A DNA stretch of 64,000 nt from NCBI RefSeq assembly GCF_003096715.1, contig NZ_QEOL01000015.1, positions 1 through 64,000 on the forward strand, in the 5' to 3' direction. The notes under the pieces are model-generated. The model saw nothing but the letters and a program-made list of their open reading frames with translations. It was not told the origin of the DNA and ran no database searches. The translations under genes were made by a program, and so were the position numbers. This DNA is from Paraburkholderia silvatlantica (GTDB lineage: Bacteria; Pseudomonadota; Gammaproteobacteria; Burkholderiales; Burkholderiaceae). Positions 17,971 to 25,787 of the stretch are shown here, piece after piece; position 1 is the stretch's first letter, and each line of letters opens with the position of its first letter.

Positions 17971-18750
17971 GTGAGCAATCTCCAACCACCGGAAACACTG
18001 CATCTCGCGCGGATGACGTATGAGGACGTGGCGGCCGTATTGGCCACGCAGTTTGATCGCGTGATCATTCCCTGCGGCGCGATCGAGCAGCACGGCCCCC
18101 ATCTGCCGCTGAGCATGGATGCCGATCATGCTGACGCGCTGGCCGTCGAAATCGCCACGTTGCTGGGGCGAACCCTGATCGCACCGACGATCCAAGTGGG
18201 ATGCTCGAAGCACCACATGGCCTTCCCGGGCACGATCTCGTTGCAGGAGCACACGTATGCCGCGCTCTGCCACGATTACTGTGTGAGCCTCGCGACACAC
18301 GGATTCAAGCGCATCTACCTTTTTTCCGCTCATGTCGGCAACTTCAATGCCCTTCATGCGATGTTGCCGAGCTTGCGAGAGGCTGTCGGGCCGGACGTCC
18401 AGGTGCTTGCCTATACGGATCATCAGGCGTGGCTGCGCGAATGGCGACTGGCGGTCGAGGCAGCCGGTGGCGATCCGGATTCCGTGGGCGGACACGCCGA
18501 CATCGCCGAAACCTCGCTCATGATCCATCTTCGCCCCGACAGCGTTCGACACGATCAACTCGTGGCAGGCCATGTGGGCGCCATGACGACCGAGCAATTG
18601 AACCGGATGTGGAAGGAGGGCGTGGCGTCGATCTCGCGAAACGGCGTGCTTGGCGATGCGCGAGGATCGTCACGCGAGATCGGCGAGACGTGCCTGCATG
18701 CCACGGCCAGACTTCTCGCGTCGGCATTTTCGGCCGAGTCGTCGACGTAG
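17971..18750 (+). CDS. Creatininase family amidohydrolase
   Basis: A metal-dependent hydrolase of the creatininase fold, about 259 residues. Family motifs include the metal-binding IPCGAIEQHGPHLPLSMDAD near the N-terminus, the PGTISLQEHTY stretch, SAHVGNFNALH, and the later GGHADIAETSLMIHLRPD. Members hydrolyse creatinine and formamidopyrimidines or modify peptides (MftE); here the substrate is unknown and probably a cyclic amide, lactam or lactone-like intermediate. The GTG at 17971 is preferred because an AGAAGG Shine-Dalgarno precedes it; an ATG at 17935 would overlap the crotonase. Confidence 0.82.
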   Translation: MSNLQPPETLHLARMTYEDVAAVLATQFDRVIIPCGAIEQHGPHLPLSMDADHADALAVEIATLLGRTLIAPTIQVGCSKHHMAFPGTISLQEHTYAALCHDYCVSLATHGFKRIYLFSAHVGNFNALHAMLPSLREAVGPDVQVLAYTDHQAWLREWRLAVEAAGGDPDSVGGHADIAETSLMIHLRPDSVRHDQLVAGHVGAMTTEQLNRMWKEGVASISRNGVLGDARGSSREIGETCLHATARLLASAFSAESST

Positions 18751-18805
18751 AAGGGTCGGTGCGCCAGCAGCATGATCTGCCGGTATCGACGAGGTGGCGG
18801 CATGA

Positions 18806-18846
18806 AAAGAATAAAAAATGCTGCGAGATCTGCGGCAATATTTATT
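18806..18846 (-). repeat. Shared regulatory-looking element, copy B
   Basis: The reverse complement of the 4350-4388 element: read on the minus strand it gives AAATATTGCCGCAG, a variable six, then CAGCATTTTTTATTC. It lies in the 288-base gap between the creatininase-like gene and the monooxygenase, the natural place for an internal promoter. It was found by eye; conservation in an intergenic setting suggests function. Confidence 0.55.
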
Positions 18847-19038
18847 CACGGAAACAACTAGGATTCAAAGCCGAAGCGACAGACGAATCGATAAGTATCC
18901 CTATCTACCTCCGCTGAGATGTTTAGAAGTCTAGCGCAAGGATGATGTTCATGGTTTTACGGCGAGAAACTGGCCGAACCTGGGCAACAGTTCGCGCGCG
19001 CCGTGAATTTGCAAACTACGACTATCAAGGAAAAGAAA

Positions 19039-20193
19039 ATGCCATTGAAAATCGGTTTTTGGTCCGAGCAGGAGACGCAGGTCGGGCATAGCTATTCGAA
19101 CAGGCTTCGTGAACTGGTTCGCGAAGCGCTTTTCGCGGAGCAAATGGGTTTCGACTTCGTTGCGTTGTCGGAGCAACACTTTGCGCTTGGCGGCGTGTCG
19201 AGCTCGGCGCCTGAAGTGGTCTTTGGTTATCTCGCGGCCGTCACGTCGCGAATCAAGCTTCGTCCCGCCGTGGCGTTGATGCCCAAGGCTATCAATCACG
19301 CACTGCGTACCGCGGAACGGCTGGCGGCAACCGACATCCTCTCCAACGGGCGGATGGAGATGTATTGCGGTCGCGCCAACACCACGATCGCCATGCGTGC
19401 GTTCAACGTATCGCCGGAGGAAACCCTGTCGCAGATGGAAGAGGGCATGGCGCTGCTGCGCAAAGCGATGCGTGAAGACGTGTTTACCTTCGAAGGAAAG
19501 TATTACCAGGTGCCGCCCCGGTCGCTCGTGCCGAAGCCGATGCAAAAACCGTATCCCGTGCTCGGCGTTGCCGCGACCAGCGCGAACAGCCACGCGTGGG
19601 CCGGCTCGGAAGGCCTTGCGGTGATGAGTCATGCGATTTATCAGGGATGGGAAAAACAGAAGGGGCTGCTCGATACCTACTGGAAGAGCTGGAAGCGCGA
19701 CGCGACCGGGCCGTTGCACAAGCCGCGCGCCGGCATGCCGATCTTCATCGGTATCGGCAAGACCGACCAGGAAGCGAAGGACATTTACGCCGGCGCGATC
19801 ATGAACTATGCACGCATCTCGACCGATGCGTATCCGCGGCTCGCCAAACTCGCGGACAACTACGCATACATGGCCGAAAGCGTGCCCGCGATGCAACGGG
19901 CCGCCGAAGATTGGGACTACCTGCTGAACGAATCCGCCACTACGGTGTGCGGAAGCCCCGATACCGTCATTCGTCAGCTGGAGCAATACGAGAAGCTCGG
20001 AATCGACGAGGTGCTGCTGCATATCGACTCGGTACCGCACGAGCAGATCATGTCGGCGATCGAGATGGTGGGCCGTTACGTGATTCCGCATTTCAACGAT
20101 CGCAACAATATCGTCCGCCCGACCGACGAGTTGCTCGAGAAGATTCGCGCCATGCGCCCGCAGGCCGCCAACCCGCAGCAAAGTCAAGGATGA
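19039..20193 (+). CDS. Luciferase-like (LLM) flavin-dependent monooxygenase
   Basis: A 384-residue TIM-barrel enzyme of the bacterial luciferase family, using FMNH2 and O2 to oxidise an organic substrate. Typical signs are the start LKIGFWSEQET, the GFDFVALSEQHF helix, PAVALMPKAINHALRTAERL, LSNGRMEMYCGRANT, and the C-terminal GSPDTVIRQLEQYEKLGIDE barrel strand. The ATG at 19039 is chosen because AAGGA lies seven bases upstream and the first beta strand starts there. Its stop codon overlaps an ATG of the next crotonase gene. A flavin reductase gene at 23059 could provide FMNH2, making a two-component system. The substrate is unknown. Confidence 0.9.
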   Translation: MPLKIGFWSEQETQVGHSYSNRLRELVREALFAEQMGFDFVALSEQHFALGGVSSSAPEVVFGYLAAVTSRIKLRPAVALMPKAINHALRTAERLAATDILSNGRMEMYCGRANTTIAMRAFNVSPEETLSQMEEGMALLRKAMREDVFTFEGKYYQVPPRSLVPKPMQKPYPVLGVAATSANSHAWAGSEGLAVMSHAIYQGWEKQKGLLDTYWKSWKRDATGPLHKPRAGMPIFIGIGKTDQEAKDIYAGAIMNYARISTDAYPRLAKLADNYAYMAESVPAMQRAAEDWDYLLNESATTVCGSPDTVIRQLEQYEKLGIDEVLLHIDSVPHEQIMSAIEMVGRYVIPHFNDRNNIVRPTDELLEKIRAMRPQAANPQQSQG

Positions 20194-20201
20194 ACCTACG
20201 T

Positions 20202-20984
20202 ATGAATACGTCTTCGCGCTATCAGTATCTGAATGTCGAACAGCGGTCGTCCGGCGTCGCGATTGTCACGATGAATCGCCCGGAAATCCTGAACGCCATC
20301 AATTGGGACATGCACGACGAGCTGGAACAGGTATTCGTCGATCTGGATCACGACAAATCGGTCAAGGCGATCGTTTTGACCGGCGCCGGCCGCGGTTTCT
20401 GCTCGGGCGGCGACCAGAAGTCGATCGACAACGGCAATATCCCGTCGGCGACGCGTGGTGGCCGTCACCTCGTGAGAAACATGCTCGAGGTCGAGGTGCC
20501 GATCGTGGCGGCGGTCAATGGCGTGGCCGTGGGTCTCGGCGCCACGCTCGCGCTGTTCTGCGACATGATTTATGCGAGCCCGACCGCACGGTTCGCCGAT
20601 ACGCACGTCAATGCCGGTGTCGTCGCGGGCGACGGCGGTGCGGTGATCTGGCCGCTTCTTCTCGGGCCGGTCCGCGCTCGGCACTATCTGATGACGGGCG
20701 ACTTCGTCAGCGCGGAAGAAGCGCTGGCGATGGGGATGATCAACAAGATCGTCGAAAGCGACAAACTGCTGGACGCGACGATCGATTACGCGGAACTGCT
20801 CGCGAGCGGCCCGCGCGACGCGATCGTCTGGACGAAATACTGCGTCAACAAGCTCGTCAAGCAGAATGCCCACCTGCTGCTCGATACGTCGCTCGCGCTG
20901 GAAACGCTGACTTTCAATTTGCCCGAGCGCCGCGAAGCGGTGGCTTCGTTCGCCGAACGGCGCAAGCGCTTTGGAGACCACTGA
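20202..20984 (+). CDS. Crotonase-family protein lacking the usual catalytic glutamates
   Basis: A 260-residue crotonase fold with the oxyanion-hole motif GRGFCSGGDQKSIDNG. At the two positions where hydratases have Glu it reads VGLGATLALFCDM and FADTHVNAGVVAGDGGAV, so both are replaced; the Asp in the AGDGG segment is prominent. Crotonases with such changes perform other CoA chemistry, including C-C bond hydrolysis of cyclic diketones or decarboxylation (family knowledge); which applies here is unknown. A start at 20202 is chosen because AAGGATG lies nine bases before it; an ATG at 20190 overlaps the previous stop. The next gene begins two bases after its stop. Confidence 0.85.
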   Translation: MNTSSRYQYLNVEQRSSGVAIVTMNRPEILNAINWDMHDELEQVFVDLDHDKSVKAIVLTGAGRGFCSGGDQKSIDNGNIPSATRGGRHLVRNMLEVEVPIVAAVNGVAVGLGATLALFCDMIYASPTARFADTHVNAGVVAGDGGAVIWPLLLGPVRARHYLMTGDFVSAEEALAMGMINKIVESDKLLDATIDYAELLASGPRDAIVWTKYCVNKLVKQNAHLLLDTSLALETLTFNLPERREAVASFAERRKRFGDH

Positions 20985-20986
20985 AA

Positions 20987-22894
20987 ATGAGGGCGGCACC
21001 GTGGACTTCCGGCAGTCAATTCGCCACCACTACTATTCCAGCGTTGCTGATCGAGCGGGTGAAGAACGACGCCGACACAAACGCGTTCTTCCAGAAGCGT
21101 GCCGGCGAGTGGATACCCACCACCTGGAAAGGCTATGCGAACGCAGTCTGTTCGGTGTCTGCAGCACTCCGGGAGGCCGGTGTGGCACGCGGCGAACGGG
21201 TTGCGATCATGGGCGACGTATCGTGCGAGTGGGTCATCGCCGATATGGCGACGATCTGCTCGGGAGCGGTGACGGTGGGCATCTATTTCACCGCATCGGT
21301 CGAAGAGGTCCGCTACTACCTGGAGGATTCAGGAGCGAGACTCGCTTTTGCCGGAAGTGCCGAACAGCTTCGGATCGTGGAAGCGGCCGATACGTCCCGC
21401 AGGCTCGTCAAAATCGTGGTGCTCGATCCGAGCTGGAAGCGCACGCTCGGTGAAACCGGCACGAATGTCGTTTCGCTTGCCGAGTTCGCGTCGGATTTTG
21501 CCGGCGACGAAGTCGCCTATCTGCGTGAGCAGTCGCGGCTTGCGAAGTCGACGGACCTGGTGAGCCTCGGTTACACGTCGGGAACCACGGGGGCGCCCAA
21601 AGGTGCGATGCTCACGCATCTGTCGATGCTGGCGGGTGCGTTCACGTGGCCCACCTTCTGTCCGGCGATACTGTCCGAACCGCAGCGCATGGTGGTCCAT
21701 CTGCCGCTGTCGCACACGGTCGCGCGCCTTCAGGGGACGACGCTGCCGTTGATCGCGAAGACGGTACCTTACTTCGTCGACGTGTCGGCCGATTTCGCGA
21801 AGTGCATTCAGGAAGTTAGGCCGACGTCCTATATGGCGCCGCCGCGCTTCTATCAGAAGTTCGCGACCCAGATCATCAACCACGTGAACGGCAGCAGTGA
21901 AGTCGAGCAGAGAAACTACAAGCTCGCACTTGGCATCGCTCGAGAAGTACTGGCCGATCGACTGGACGCAGGCACGAGCGACCCGTTCAAGGAAAAGCTC
22001 TACGCCACCTGCCGCGAGCTTGTTTTCAAGCCGTTGCTGGCCACAATCGGCTTCGACGATTTGCGTTATCCGTATACGGCGTCCGCTCCGGTGCCGCCTG
22101 AGGTCGTCACACTGTTCCAGTTGTGGGGCGTCAACCTGAAAGAGAATTACGGGCAAACGGAGATGGTCGGCGGAAACCTCGCGCAGGTCACTGACTGGTC
22201 GAGGCCCGGCAACTCCGGCGTGCCGATTGACGACCCCGCATGGGAAACACGCGTGTTGCCGGACGGCGAAATGATCGTCCGCGGGCCGGGACTGTTCATC
22301 GGCTACTGGAACAAGGAAGCCGAAACGAACGCCGCGTTGCGGGACGGCTGGCTGTATACCGGCGATATCGTCGACGTCGGTACGGATGGTTCGTACAAGC
22401 TGATCGATCGAAAGAAAGAGCTTATCAACACCGCCGCCGGCAAAACGATCAGCCCGGTGCAGATCGAAAACGAACTTCGCCAAAGCCCGTACATCACGGA
22501 GGCGTTGGTGATTGGCGAAGGGCGCAAGTATCTGACGGCGTTGATCGAAGTCGACGGCACGCTCACCATGGACTGGGCCAGGACGCGCGACCCTTCGATC
22601 ACGCGCTACGCTGATCTGGCCACCTCGCCGATCGTGATCGACCTGATTCGCGAAGAAGTGGAAAAGGCCAACGCGAGGTTGGCGCGGGCAGAGCAGATCA
22701 AGGCGTTCAGGCTATTCCCCGAGGAGCTCACACCGGAAAACGGCGTGATGACCGCAACGCGCAAGAAACGCCGCAAGCCGCTGATTGCGCGTTACGAGGG
22801 CATCATTGCCGGCCTTTACGACGATGCCGAAGAACAGTTGATCAAAGAGCAGCTTGCCGGTTCGGGGCCCGCGGCTTCTGTTCGCCCGCAATAG
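20987..22894 (+). CDS. Long-chain acyl-CoA synthetase, AMP-binding
   Basis: A 635-residue ANL-family ligase of the bacterial long-chain (FadD15/LACS) type, forming an acyl-CoA from a carboxylic acid, ATP and CoA. Visible motifs are the P-loop LGYTSGTTGAPKGAM, KENYGQTEMVGG, WLYTGDIVDVG, and LIDRKKELINTAAGKTISP with the hinge region. The extra residues before the last domain, compared with the 523-residue synthetase upstream, are normal for this branch. The ATG at 20987 lies two bases after the crotonase stop with GGAG ten bases upstream. The same frame is open far upstream into the crotonase gene but that part is a shadow. Confidence 0.92.
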   Translation: MRAAPWTSGSQFATTTIPALLIERVKNDADTNAFFQKRAGEWIPTTWKGYANAVCSVSAALREAGVARGERVAIMGDVSCEWVIADMATICSGAVTVGIYFTASVEEVRYYLEDSGARLAFAGSAEQLRIVEAADTSRRLVKIVVLDPSWKRTLGETGTNVVSLAEFASDFAGDEVAYLREQSRLAKSTDLVSLGYTSGTTGAPKGAMLTHLSMLAGAFTWPTFCPAILSEPQRMVVHLPLSHTVARLQGTTLPLIAKTVPYFVDVSADFAKCIQEVRPTSYMAPPRFYQKFATQIINHVNGSSEVEQRNYKLALGIAREVLADRLDAGTSDPFKEKLYATCRELVFKPLLATIGFDDLRYPYTASAPVPPEVVTLFQLWGVNLKENYGQTEMVGGNLAQVTDWSRPGNSGVPIDDPAWETRVLPDGEMIVRGPGLFIGYWNKEAETNAALRDGWLYTGDIVDVGTDGSYKLIDRKKELINTAAGKTISPVQIENELRQSPYITEALVIGEGRKYLTALIEVDGTLTMDWARTRDPSITRYADLATSPIVIDLIREEVEKANARLARAEQIKAFRLFPEELTPENGVMTATRKKRRKPLIARYEGIIAGLYDDAEEQLIKEQLAGSGPAASVRPQ

Positions 22895-23058
22895 GAAGCG
22901 TTGGCAGCGCAACTGGCAGCGAGAGTCCATTGACGGTGCGGCGCGGGCCATGACCGGTGCAATGCCACGGGTACTTCACCACGCTGCCTCGTGGAAGTAC
23001 CTGTGGCGCACCGCCATGAAGCCGCACCGCTGTTCCGTCAACCGAGAGAGGTATCGCC

Positions 23059-23565
23059 GTGATAGCACTTTCCCCAGACCGCACGACCTTCCGCGAGGCC
23101 ATGGCCCGTATCGGAGCCGCGGTAAATATCATCACCACTACGACACCTTCCGGTGATGTTGGCATGACGGTGTCCGCCGTGTGCTCCGTGACCGACGACC
23201 CGGCTACGGTGCTTGTTTGCATAGGCCGGTCCAGCCGCCAGTATTGCCACTTCAGCACGGCGGGCATCATCTGTATCAACGTTCTGTCCCACGAGCATGA
23301 GGTACTTGCGCCGATCTTCGCGGGCAAGGGCGATGTGCAGATGAGCGAGCGCTTCACGTACGGCGAGTGGCTCCGTCTCGTCACAGGTGCGCCGGTGCTG
23401 GCAACCGCGGCTGCGAGTCTCGACTGCACGGTGGAGCGCAGCATCGACATCGGCACGCATACGGTTTTCTTCTGCGCCGTGCAGGCGGTGCATCTTGGTT
23501 CGACGTGCTCGGGCCTCGTATATCACGGGCGCGCTTATCATCGGCTGTCGCAGCAGCATGCGTGA
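23059..23565 (+). CDS. Flavin reductase, HpaC/RutF-like
   Basis: A 168-residue flavin reductase domain protein that reduces FMN or FAD with NAD(P)H and passes it to a monooxygenase. The family pattern is clear: RTTFREAMARIGAAVNIITT, GMTVSAVCSVTDDPATVLVC, ICINVLSHEHEVLAPIF, and the C-terminal LVYHGRAYHRL. GTG at 23059 is used as start with AGAGAGG seven bases ahead. It follows the acyl-CoA synthetase by 164 bases and is the natural partner for the luciferase-like monooxygenase at 19039. Confidence 0.9.
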   Translation: MIALSPDRTTFREAMARIGAAVNIITTTTPSGDVGMTVSAVCSVTDDPATVLVCIGRSSRQYCHFSTAGIICINVLSHEHEVLAPIFAGKGDVQMSERFTYGEWLRLVTGAPVLATAAASLDCTVERSIDIGTHTVFFCAVQAVHLGSTCSGLVYHGRAYHRLSQQHA

Positions 23566-23604
23566 CACGCGGCGCCCGACGCCTTGCCGGCATCCGCATG
23601 CGAG

Positions 23605-23720
23605 CGCGGTCTTGAGGGGATCATAGGCAAGCAGGTCGAAGCGCCGTATCGATCTCGCCGATCCGATCGCTGGATCACGCTCAAGTGCAACACGCGGCAG
23701 GAAGCGGATTACCGGAGAAC
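23605..23720 (+). pseudogene. ATP-dependent DNA ligase (LigD-type) fragment
   Basis: About 38 residues read GLEGIIGKQVEAPYRSRRSD, then a WITLKC..RQE stretch. This corresponds to the nucleotidyltransferase motifs of LigD-type DNA ligases, where the usual text is LEGVIGKR..SPY..GRS..WIKLKC..RQEF. Nothing of the rest of the gene is seen. It is a small relic in a stretch of decayed genes. Confidence 0.6.
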
Positions 23721-23747
23721 GCGTTTTCGTGGTGTGGTGTCCATTCG

Positions 23748-23925
23748 CTACTGCGTACCTTCCGCGACCACCGCCCCCACCACGTCGATGAACAGCGACG
23801 TCGAGGCGCTCGGTGGTCGGCGCGACGCGCGTGACGATGCCGTAGGGACCGAGTTGGCACGGCAATTGTACCGGCACGATTTGCAGCAGGCCCATCCGTG
23901 TGATTTCGAGCTTATGAACCATCAA
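23748..23925 (-). pseudogene. LysR-type regulator, C-terminal fragment with frameshift
   Basis: On the minus strand the translation LEITRMGLLQIVPVQLPCQL, then GPYGIVTRV and a second-frame FIDVVGAVVAEGTQ to a stop at 23748-23750, resembles the end of LysR effector-binding domains (..GIVTR....SPAAELFIDVVR). A one-base shift separates the two parts. The N-terminal HTH is missing. Confidence 0.45.
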
Positions 23926-24219
23926 CCAGAATCAGTCGAAGAACTCGCTTTGCAGCAAAGCACGATCCGTCGCATCGCGTCGTATGTCATTGAAGCCCGC
24001 CATCGGCGTCCCGCCGAAGCCAGCAGGGAAGCTGCGCTCAGGCACATCGTCGATATCATGTGCGCCGTGGGCGCCGGAATCAACGAGCCCGGTGTTATCG
24101 CCATTCGTGCGACGGCGTCCAGATACCTCAGCTCCGGTAACGTCCCTATCTGGTTTGCCGGCGTGAATAGGGCCATGTCAGCGCCCGCCATCCAGACGAT
24201 CCCAGGCGTTTCCTCATAG
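23914..24219 (+). pseudogene. MmgE/PrpD family protein, N-terminal fragment
   Basis: The first 100 residues of a 2-methylcitrate dehydratase-like MmgE/PrpD protein. IASYVIEARHRRPAEASREA, then LRHIVDIMCAVGAGI and VPIWFAGVNRAMSAPAIQT match the start of the family (..AR..LLDTLG.......P.........WG....s.p.AA..NG). Similarity breaks at about 24205, exactly where class II aldolase sequence begins in another frame. A full gene would have about 450 codons. A deletion appears to have removed the rest. Confidence 0.6.
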
Positions 24220-24842
24220 CCCACGCGCTGCCGCCTGAATTGGTCACCGCGAACGACATCATGGAAGTGGCGTTCGACGGCGAGGTCCTGAGTGGAGACA
24301 CGCGCAAGCCCTATCTTGAAAGATACATCCACGGGGCCGTTTATGAGGCCCTGCCGGACGTAAAGTCCGTCGTGCACAGCCATAGCCGCAGCGTCATTCC
24401 CTACAGCGTTACCAACGAAAGGCTCCGTCCCGTCGTGCATAGTTGCGCGACGATCGGCAGTCGGATACCGGTATGGGACGCACATACGGTTTTTGGCGAC
24501 ACCAATATGCAGATCGCCACCGTCGAAATGGGCAGGAATCCCGCGAAAAGCCCTGGCCAGAACAATTGCGCGCTGATGCGCGGCCACGGCTGCACGGTCA
24601 TCGGCCGCTCAGTTCGTGAGGCGGTCTATACGGCCGTTTACCTTGAGGTGAATGCCGGACTGCAGATGCAGGCCAGCCGCTTCCCGCCGGTCAAAGTTCT
24701 GACCGAGGGTGAGATCGAGATCATCTGCGCGCGCCTCGCCGATGCCAAGCCCGGCGAAGGTTTCGACCGTGCGTGGGAATATTGGTGCCGGCATGCCGGC
24801 GTCGAAGCCGGCTTGCCGGTGCCCGATTCCGCCGGAGCCTAA
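24210..24842 (+). pseudogene. Class II aldolase/adducin domain protein, N-terminally truncated
   Basis: The frame runs FLIAHALPPELVTANDIMEV, through GDTRKPYLERYIHGAVYEA, HSHSRSVIPYSVT with the zinc-binding HSH, and MRGHGCTVIGRSVREAVYTA, to DSAGA. This is a nearly complete class II aldolase/adducin domain lacking the first 30 or so residues that should carry the start. The sequence begins where the MmgE/PrpD relic stops, and no good start codon precedes it, so it is probably dead, although a TTG at 24240 could in principle start a short form. Confidence 0.7.
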
Positions 24843-24886
24843 GGGGACAAGCCAGTGAGCCAGATCGATCAATCGGGTGCGCATAC

Positions 24887-24995
24887 GCCCATCTCTGACG
24901 ACCGGGCCAGCAGGACATTCAGGGGGGGCGCTGTCGTATGACCATCGAACCCGCGTGCATCCTATCCGGCCCGGCAGGCATGGCTGTGCAGGCAT
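24887..24995 (+). pseudogene. Alpha/beta hydrolase relic, second copy
   Basis: One frame gives AHL, a stop, then RPGQQDIQGGALSYDHRT; after a frameshift the text continues SYPARQAWLCRH. Both pieces line up with AHLSRPGQRDIQGARLYDYR and SYPVWQTWLPEH of the hydrolase relic at 28843-29195. It is therefore a heavily decayed duplicate. The remaining 260 bases to 25258 show nothing recognisable. Confidence 0.55.
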
Positions 24996-25258
24996 AAACC
25001 GCAGACGCTGGTTGTTTAGAGACGCAATGATCTGTCTTTCGTCGCTGCAGGTGCCACGGCGTTTGGTCGTGACTTTGCGGATGCCGGGGACCATCTGCCC
25101 GTTCTCGCAGGGAGTGTGGTGAGCGTCGCTTCGAATCACCGCTTCATGTCGTTGAGCAGCGGAATCGCTTGCGCTGACGTACGTTACGCCGTTCGTCAGG
25201 CGGCTTGCCGCGGTAACAGCCCCATGGAGCCTTTTTTGAGACGGTCTCATGGTGATAT

Positions 25259-25681
25259 TCATTTCGGCAGCTCAGGGTGTGTGGTGACAATGAATTTCCA
25301 GTCTGCGAGCGCGGCACGTCGATGCGGCACTGCATTTTTCTCGTAGGCTGGATTCTCGAGAATCCGGCGCAACGCCGCAAAGCTCGAATAACGGACGATC
25401 ACGATGTCGTCCCACGCTTCGTTGTGAGTACCTACCAGCACGCCACGCACGCTCCCCACCCAGAAGACCGAGTAGTCCTCGCCGGCAGCGACTTGGTTGA
25501 AAGCCGGCGCGTAACGCTGAAAATAGGCTTCTCTGCCCGTGCAGGCGGGAAGCTCAGCCTTTCCACCATAGTCTGCTTCGGCGCGATACCGAACCAGGTT
25601 GATCATATAGACAGGCTCCTGGTTTCCAAGCGCCAGACTGGCTGCCTCGAAGGCGGCCGGCGTGTACTCGGTGTAGCTCAT
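25259..25681 (-). CDS. DUF1330 family protein
   Basis: A 140-residue protein of the dimeric ferredoxin-like barrel type grouped in DUF1330. EPVYMINLVRYRAEADYGGK, AYFQRYAPAFNQVAAGEDYS, and DDIVIVRYSSFAALRRIL, with FRRIL-type helix and an alanine-rich end, are typical. No enzyme activity is established for the family. The start at 25681 (MSYTEYT) has AGGAGAAAA upstream; an earlier in-frame ATG would overlap the operator. It is divergent from a TetR regulator with an operator between them and so is probably controlled by it. Confidence 0.8.
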   Translation of the reverse strand: MSYTEYTPAAFEAASLALGNQEPVYMINLVRYRAEADYGGKAELPACTGREAYFQRYAPAFNQVAAGEDYSVFWVGSVRGVLVGTHNEAWDDIVIVRYSSFAALRRILENPAYEKNAVPHRRAALADWKFIVTTHPELPK

Positions 25682-25735
25682 CGTTTTTCTCCTGATTAAA
25701 GTTGGTCCGGCAATGGATGACACGAAAATCAGTCT

Positions 25736-25766
25736 ACAATAGAATACGTACAACCGTATTTATTGT
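25736..25766. promoter_or_regulatory. TetR-type operator between DUF1330 and tetR
   Basis: The inner arms AATACG (25743-25748) and CGTATT (25755-25760) form a perfect inverted repeat with a six-base spacer. The dyad extends outward as ACAATA on the left and TATTGT on the right, with one extra base on the left. It ends about 20 bases before the tetR start, the usual position for autoregulation of a divergent pair. Confidence 0.65.
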
Positions 25767-25787
25767 TGTTCTACAGCACAGACTCAA

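Noticed and set aside
20303..20986. A 228-codon upstream extension of the long-chain acyl-CoA synthetase
   Set aside because: It lies inside the crotonase gene in another frame and is Arg-rich; the ATG at 20987 has a proper Shine-Dalgarno and gives a normal N-terminus.
24996..25258. A possible gene on the minus strand before the DUF1330 gene
   Set aside because: The translation is smooth only for short runs and no family motif was found; it is probably non-coding debris.
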